The notes under the pieces were generated by a model, which did not search any database, was not told where the DNA came from, and worked only from the letters and a program-made list of their open reading frames with translations. Below are positions 60,401-64,000 of a stretch of 64,000 bases of DNA, in pieces. The DNA lies in assembly GCA_036768485.1 (NCBI GenBank), contig JAVLUZ010000248.1:15317-79316 (forward strand), written 5' to 3'. The stretch is from Mermis nigrescens. Its lineage: Eukaryota; Nematoda; Enoplea; Mermithida; Mermithidae. Each line of letters opens with the position of its first letter. Within the stretch, counting starts at the first letter, position 1. Made by a program: the position numbers and the translations under genes.

Positions 60401-63400
60401 AATGACCTAAGGAATGACATTTGGCGAAAGCTCAATAACTCTCGAAAATATACAGGCTAACAGCTAGACAAACAGGCTTTTGAATAGAGCAGACCGTATC
60501 CTAAAATATTTACTCGATTGAAAGCTACAACGTTGCAAACACATGATTTATTTCTAAACACGCATTGTATTTAATGAAAAAACGACTTTTTATACAATTG
60601 CGCGTTGCACAAAAACATGAGCAAGCTACGGATACGAAACTTAGCAAGTTTCTTACGAAGGTTTTTGTCTATCGTTTAAAACAATTTGCATCAAAATTGA
60701 GCTGACAGTTGGGAAGTTACAAGGTCAAATATAGGCTTCGTTTTTTTTAAACACTGTATATATGTAAGCTTATGCATGGTAAAGCTGGATTATTTCAATT
60801 TGGTGTTATTTTAACAGCCCCCCATGTGTTCTATTTCATTAAGTATTTATTTAAAGGATGAGCAGCAGAGCATTACTTAGAACTATAGCCTATTTCACGA
60901 AACCTTGTGCATGGAAATCAATTTCGCGCACGTATCCTTTTGCACAACAAAAATTTAAAAAAGAAAGGCCCGCCCCGCCCCGCCAAAATTTTCAGAAAAT
61001 AAAGCCTGCCCCGCCCCGCCCCGCCAGCCGTGTGATTCGCCCCGCAAAAAGCCTGCGCGGGCCGCGCGAGCCTGCGGGGCGGGGCGGGCCGACCCGCCCC
61101 GCGCAGGGCTCTGCCTACACCCCCCTCAAGAACAAACGCGGAATTTGAAAAGCAAAAATTAAACATCTAGAAAATCTATCTTTTACAATTCAATACCATT
61201 AAATTGAATTAGGCATATATCCTGAGTTGTGTATAAGGTGCCTGAAAAACCGTCGAAGATTTGTATACGTTGTAACGTTACGCCAAAAGTTTACACGCTT
61301 ATTACACACCCAATATTGAGTTTAACCTTTTAGAGTCCGCTCTTATGATGCAGATGTGCTACAGCAATGCAATCTTAATATGTTTCAAATCTGTAAAATG
61401 TAAGACTGTATGCAAAAAACCAGAGCAAAAGGTCTCCTCTCTATCATGTTGTTTATATGTTCCCATTTAGGAACCTTGGCTTCCTGGGGAACATTTTTGC
61501 CAAATTTCATGTTCTGTTATGTTTCGCAAAACATATAAGATTAAAGCGATCTGCTGCAAACATTGATAACACAAGTAATCTAAACTGTCAAATTGTCAAA
61601 TAGAGAGCCTACAAGCGTGTGGTTTTGAGTATTTGAAACCTTATAGAACCATAAACCTCAGAAAACCGAGAAACTTTCAGTAGACACCGTAACTTTATAT
61701 TTGTTTTTTGTTTTATTTGCTTGCTTTCTAGATAACATTAACTAATGTCTAGCTAAGATGAGTAAAAAACTATTACTGAGCTATAATCTGTATTTTCGTT
61801 TTTTCTCTGAATTTTTCAAAAGTTATTGGTTTTCTCACTTCTACGCTGTTGAACTAATGCCCGTGATCTCAGAGCTATTTACACTGCATCGACGTATTTC
61901 GGTATTCGGGAAATAACAGGAAGTCAGGGTGTAATATAGTCAATCTGGCAATTTCATTCAATTTTCAATAAGTAAAATTTTACAGTGAATAAAAGTAAGT
62001 CATAATATCATACGTTAACTCATTCGGACATTTACCTATCCGCAGTTGTTATCGATAGTCCAATAAACTTACACTCAAAGTTTAGTTATCTTGCTAGCAT
62101 GCTTCTGAGCTATTAAAAATGTTAGAAATCAGTAGTTATATAAAGTTTGATAAAGTACAGTGCAAGTTCTACAGATCAAAAACATATGACATTGTGCATT
62201 TATTCAAGAAAATTTGTCTCTAAGATTCTAAAGATTCATGGCTTTGTAAGTTATAGTAAAAAAAGAAAGCAAAGTAAGGTAGAGAGGGTAATTTCTGCAA
62301 AAGCACCTAAAAATTATTTACAGAAACACTTGAATTTTTGCCTAAAAAACGGTAGAAATCTAGAGCTACATTGTTGTGTAATCGTAACACATAGAATCAA
62401 GTAAAGAATCCCATAAACCTGCATTTAATATTTTGAATATGTGCATTGCAGTCTTACCAGAATGCTTGTGGAGCTATAGAAAATTGAAGGAATGCATGAG
62501 AGGTCACTATAGAGGATAGCCGAGGTTACATATGCTGCCCCATAGATTTTGTTCTCTTTCCAGGAATTAAATATTTTTGCACTCCTAGGAGCCAACGTTC
62601 CCAAATGGGAACATCAATATGAATTTAACCATAACTTTTGATGAACAACTAAATAAAAATCAATATATACCAAAATGATCAGAAAACCTCTGCAAACATG
62701 ACTGCATGACATTTGGTTCAAAAATTTTGTATGTCGATTAATAATATGCAAATTTCTAAACTTTACAAACTTTCGCTATTTTTGTCTAACTTAAGACAGT
62801 ATAGCATAGCACATACTCATGATTAAGTTTCGAAATTGCTCTCACAGGATAGGCAAACATCTTGCTTCTCATCCAAAACAAGTCTTATTTAAATTGCATC
62901 AGTAGTTGCTTTGCAACAAAATTTTAAAAATATGTTCCGATTGGGAACGTTGGCCACTAAAAGGTTAAATAAAGATGAAAAAGTTTACAAAATCTTATTT
63001 ATCTTTCAAAAAACCGCACCTTTCAGATATGTTTGTCCCCCTGTTGTAGCTGTAGGGGGCTCATACGTTGGGGGTACCTAAGGTTTATTATAGGTACGCG
63101 CTAACGCGTTACCTATGATTCGAAACAAAATAAAATGAAATATGGAATAAAACTGCATAAAGTAGAAAACAAAAAAATTTGTAAATGCAATCGATTACCT
63201 TTTTCCTCGATCGCAGTATAACGACCACCGAAACGATCGAAGCCACGACCGCGACCGTTTGATAAGTAAAATTATACGCTTTGGAGCCGTAAAAGCACGG
63301 CATTCTCAGCGAAGTGGTGAAAAAATAGCCCGGCACTTCGAACGAAATTCGGCAAAACGGGAACATATTAAGCACCGCCATGGAGCTGGCGAGGATTAAA

Positions 63401-63786
63401 ACAAAAATTAGGATATAAATGGCCATTTTCTGCTTAAATTTTCGCATAAAAACGGCTCTGGTGACGACGAGCGCGTTCAAAACGCTGCTGAATAGCATGA
63501 GCCCCAATTCGCCGTAATAATCGACCACTTTTACCCACATCAACGGGAAAAGAAACGGATAGTCGAACAAGCGCCGTTGCAGCAAAACTGACGGAGTGAC
63601 GAAAAATAGCGAAATGAAGCATTCGATGATATTCAGTACCAAATTGCAAGTCATCAGGCTCAATACGGCATTTTTTCGAAATTTCGGCCGACGAAACGCC
63701 GCCAACGTTACCAGATCCCCAACCAAGGCGGCTACGTAGAGACTGATGTTGACGACGACGTCGATGGAATTGAATAGCGGGGTCAT
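51188..63786 (-). CDS. chemoreceptor-like 7TM receptor, copy 2, intact, three exons
   Basis: Joining 63786-63199 (588 nt), 54613-54528 (86 nt) and 51440-51188 (253 nt) gives 927 nt, 308 aa plus TGA, with donors GTAATC and GTTAGT and acceptors CACTTAG and TTTTGTAG. Hydrophobic segments fall at about 9-31, 39-63, 82-112, 121-142, 169-192, 226-248 and 250-276, as in a seven-transmembrane receptor. LVGDLVTLAAFRRPKFR resembles the TM1/loop 1 region of rhodopsin-like receptors, with D where N is usual, and SYLLFSAEVR resembles the TM7/helix 8 region. Such receptors couple ligand binding at the membrane to G proteins; in nematodes many are chemosensory. I cannot assign a subfamily. The ATG directly follows a CTTCAG acceptor, so an upstream exon or a spliced leader is possible. 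Introns of 8.6 and 3.1 kb are full of transposons. Nothing in the frame looks broken. Confidence 0.75.
51545..52180. other. receptor copy 2 intron 2, unassigned
   Basis: Repeats of TTTTAGCTGTTTTAGACG / TTTTAGCTGTTTTCGGCC at 51635-51675; otherwise nothing supported. Confidence 0.4.
52185..52372. repeat. imperfect AAT/ATT microsatellite
   Basis: About 190 bp of AATAATAAT with TAC, GAT and AAC interruptions, inside receptor copy 2 intron 2. Confidence 0.95.
53147..53240. repeat. isolated GC-rich island (CCGGCGCCGG)
   Basis: Roughly 90 bp of CCCGGTGCTGGGCC, GGCCCAGGGCCGGCGC and CCGGCGCCGGCGCCGGCGG in AT-rich surroundings. Similar in flavour to the subterminal repeats of the hAT-like element at 20713-21775, so probably a decayed relative, but no second end or duplication was found. 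Confidence 0.6.
53972..54310 (-). mobile_element. family G fragment
   Basis: CAGTGGCGGATCTAGG, GAGAAACTTTGAAATTTTGGC, CCCGCGCGGAGCGCCGG and AAGCCTAAATTACTGCTCG match the first third of the G copy at 19639. It lies in receptor copy 2 intron 2, 220 bp from exon 2. Confidence 0.72.
54528..54613 (-). CDS. 7TM receptor copy 2, exon 2 (third intracellular loop)
   Basis: 86 nt between a TTTTCACTTAG acceptor and a CG|GTTAGT donor, encoding 28 residues ending SQRRMAL plus two bases. It was recognised because its DNA matches 34095-34178, including the flanking splice signals. The basic stretch fits a cytoplasmic loop between TM5 and TM6. Phase 2 at its end fits exon 3 exactly. Confidence 0.72.
54620..55830. 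other. receptor copy 2 intron 1, dispersed unnamed repeat
   Basis: 54830-54985 and 55330-55520 share GAAATTGCTTGAAATTGACTAGG / TGTCTTGAATTGGCTAAAAAT and a GACGTCAT motif with 32750-32900. CTCGAATACCTATTGTCATATGAT at 55590 is nearly repeated at 55750. No coding signal. Confidence 0.45.
55840..56070 (+). mobile_element. family H fragment (turn region)
   Basis: AAAATCGCTCTAATGGAAC, AAAAAAGGCGAATATAC, GATGTAAAAGGAGGG and AGTATATTTTGCGGCC match the ends of the H forward arms at 27680-27840 and 45920-46095. Confidence 0.72.
56440..56512 (-). other. tRNA-like sequence (pseudogene or SINE head)
   Basis: On the - strand CTAGGCTCAGTGGTTTAAC resembles a D arm/A box, TTGTCGTGGAAGC an anticodon region, and CCGGGTTTGATTCTGG a T arm/B box with correct spacing. 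The stems are imperfect, so a functional tRNA is unlikely. Confidence 0.4.
56985..57110. repeat. 34-bp tandem repeat with GGTCGTTAATAAGTGTA
   Basis: GTCCCATTTTTGGGACGG, TCGTTAATAAGTGTAT occurs twice cleanly and twice in degenerate form, subterminal in the piggyBac-like element. Each unit contains CCCATTTTTGGG and repeats the terminal CGTTAATAA. Confidence 0.82.
57260..57436. mobile_element. hAT-like MITE (G-related ends)
   Basis: CAGGGACGGATGGGG to CCTGGATCCGCCACTG, with exact GGTAGTAT duplications (57252-57259, 57437-57444). 177 bp, nested in the piggyBac-like element. Confidence 0.9.
57960..59184 (-). mobile_element. family H foldback-like arm, copy 4 (inner part)
   Basis: Reverse of the forward arms: CCGCAGAATACACTTCGATTT, TGCCACAATAATGACAGCAGTC, then subrepeats with GTAAACTTTACGCAAC, TTCGTAATTCTGACATTACATG. 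A 142-codon ORF (58186-58614) is periodic with the 140-bp subrepeats. The arm is interrupted at 59185 by the next element and resumes at 61114. Confidence 0.75.
59692..59970 (+). mobile_element. family B element nested in hAT-like element
   Basis: TGGGCAGCACCGAAATTCTG through CGTATGGCAAAAAACACC and GCATTATCCAATGGCATC to CCGCGCCCACGTGTG. Long G and C runs near the right end. Confidence 0.78.
59997..60756. mobile_element. almost completely palindromic foldback element, TA-flanked
   Basis: CAGGATGTTTCAAAAAAACG at the left pairs with CGTTTTTTTTAAACACTG at the right, both next to TATATA. The arms continue inverted for at least 250 bp and perhaps to the centre near 60380 (TAGCTTTAGATCGAGTGAAC versus TTTACTCGATTGAAAGCTAC). 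TA flanks and ends resemble Tc1/mariner-type MITEs; no ORF. Confidence 0.82.
61114..61325 (-). mobile_element. family H arm, copy 4 (middle part)
   Basis: AATACCATTAAATTGAATTAGGC, GTTACGCCAAAAGTTTACACGC and CAATATTGAGTT are the reverse of 44450-44560. It links the inner part (57960-59184) to the outer part (62965-63117). Confidence 0.75.
61326..62964. mobile_element. piggyBac-like non-autonomous element
   Basis: CCTTTTAGAGTCCGC at the left and GGCCACTAAAAGG at the right, each bordered by TTAA (61322-61325, 62965-62968). CATTTAGGAACCTTGGC-type repeats of the ends occur at about 61465 and 62590 (GTTCCCATTTAGGAACC, GTTCCCAAATGGGAAC). 1.64 kb, no transposase-like ORF. Inserted in family H. Confidence 0.82.
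62965..63117 (-). mobile_element. family H outer end, copy 4
   Basis: TTTGTCCCCCTGTTGTAGC then the terminal hairpin AGGTACGCGCTAACGCGTTACCT followed by ATGAT. This is the reverse of the ends at 44279 and 47939. It ends about 80 bp from the 3' border of receptor copy 2 exon 1. Confidence 0.75.
63199..63786 (-). CDS. 7TM receptor copy 2, exon 1 (TM1-TM5)
   Basis: 196 codons from the ATG at 63786 to AAAAAG|GTAATC, phase 0. Its protein is strongly similar to copy 1 at 34850-35438, including the shared RRLFDYPFLFPLMW and PSVLLQ stretches. Conservation at the protein level with many synonymous changes suggests that both copies were under selection. Confidence 0.85.
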
Positions 63787-63789
63787 CTG

Positions 63790-64000
63790 AAGCATCAAGT
63801 GGGGAGTTGAAAAAAACAGAACGATAAAGATTTAAAAAATTAATAATATATATCGTAAAATCTAGTAATTGTGTCACAAATTGGCAAATTCTGAAATGTC
63901 ACTTAGCGGCGAGTATGCCGAATTAGAAGTACAACTGCGGCGGCGACGAATACAATTTTATTGAAGATATGATTTTTAATCGGTTTTTCAAATTTTTTGC
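63790..64000. other. region upstream of receptor copy 2, no gene seen
   Basis: AT-rich sequence before the exon 1 acceptor; any promoter or upstream exon would be here or beyond the window. 63901-63950 has GGCGGCGACG-like sequence of unknown meaning. Confidence 0.4.

Larger units (their letters stand above)
59185..61113. mobile_element. hAT-like element with GC-rich CCCGCCCCGCC ends
   Basis: CAGAGCCCTGCGCGGGCC at the left is inverted at the right (GGGCGGGCC..GCGCAGGGCTCTG). Subterminal arrays of CCCGCCCCGCC lie at both ends. Flanks CTATACAC/CCTACACC only weakly resemble a duplication. It holds a B copy and a foldback element and lacks a transposase ORF. Family H sequence lies on both sides, which supports insertion into H. 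Confidence 0.82.

Noticed and set aside
1..64000. CRISPR arrays, bacterial operons, phage or viral integrations
   Set aside because: No regular spacer-repeat structure, no bacterial gene density, and no polymerase, capsid or integrase-like reading frame was seen in any frame listed or scanned by eye.

Overview
The window is animal nuclear DNA: AT-rich, gene-poor, with spliced genes and very large introns. Three observations point towards a nematode, but the species cannot be fixed: the genes are small, two ATGs sit directly after a splice-acceptor-like CAG (as expected for spliced-leader acceptors), and a small family of nematode-style chemoreceptor-like seven-transmembrane receptors is present. 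No bacterial, phage or CRISPR signal was seen.

Two gene loci can be reconstructed by hand. (1) On the + strand, a RanBP3-type Ran-binding protein is spread over seven short exons from 486 to 24497. All junctions are GT-AG and phase-compatible, giving 993 nt and 330 aa. It has the FVFGQ...RV motif, a Ran-binding domain with a WEDRGRG core, and a charged C-terminal tail. (2) On the - strand there is a receptor family. One copy has an uninterrupted frame in three exons spread over 12.6 kb (63786 to 51188, 308 aa). A second (35438 to 31271) carries a one-base shift at an A-run in exon 1 and a phase mismatch in exon 2. A third is a last exon alone (about 40600 to 40096), split by a miniature transposon.

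Almost everything else is transposon-derived, mostly small non-autonomous DNA elements, many with clear terminal inverted repeats and target duplications. Family names here are my own. A has CAGGCACG termini, about 150-180 bp, and 8-bp duplications. B has CCATACGTGGGC termini and is about 230-280 bp. C and D are G/C-run relatives. E has CATACATG ends. F has CACTGTTTTTTGTAC ends and an internal TGTACATGTACA palindrome. G has CAGGGGCGGATTT ends. H is a multi-kb foldback-like family with internal GTGTAAAGTTTACAC palindromes and a terminal hairpin. There are also two hAT-like elements with GC-rich subterminal arrays, two TTAA-flanked piggyBac-like elements, a nearly complete foldback element flanked by TA, and another foldback in RanBP3 intron 5.

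Layout: 0.5-24.5 kb, RanBP3-like gene with transposon-filled introns; 25.6-29.3 kb, H copy; 31.3-35.4 kb, receptor copy 1; 36.9-42.7 kb, mostly unassigned AT-rich DNA with the split receptor exon; 42.7-43.0 kb, 42-bp minisatellite; 44.3-50.2 kb, two H copies; 51.2-63.8 kb, receptor copy 2, whose introns hold a microsatellite, GC islands, piggyBac-like and hAT-like elements. The most striking themes are nested insertions (up to three levels, with duplications supporting the order), repeated insertion of B into GGTCC-like sites of other elements, and host exons surviving as 80-600 bp islands. No transposase gene was found.
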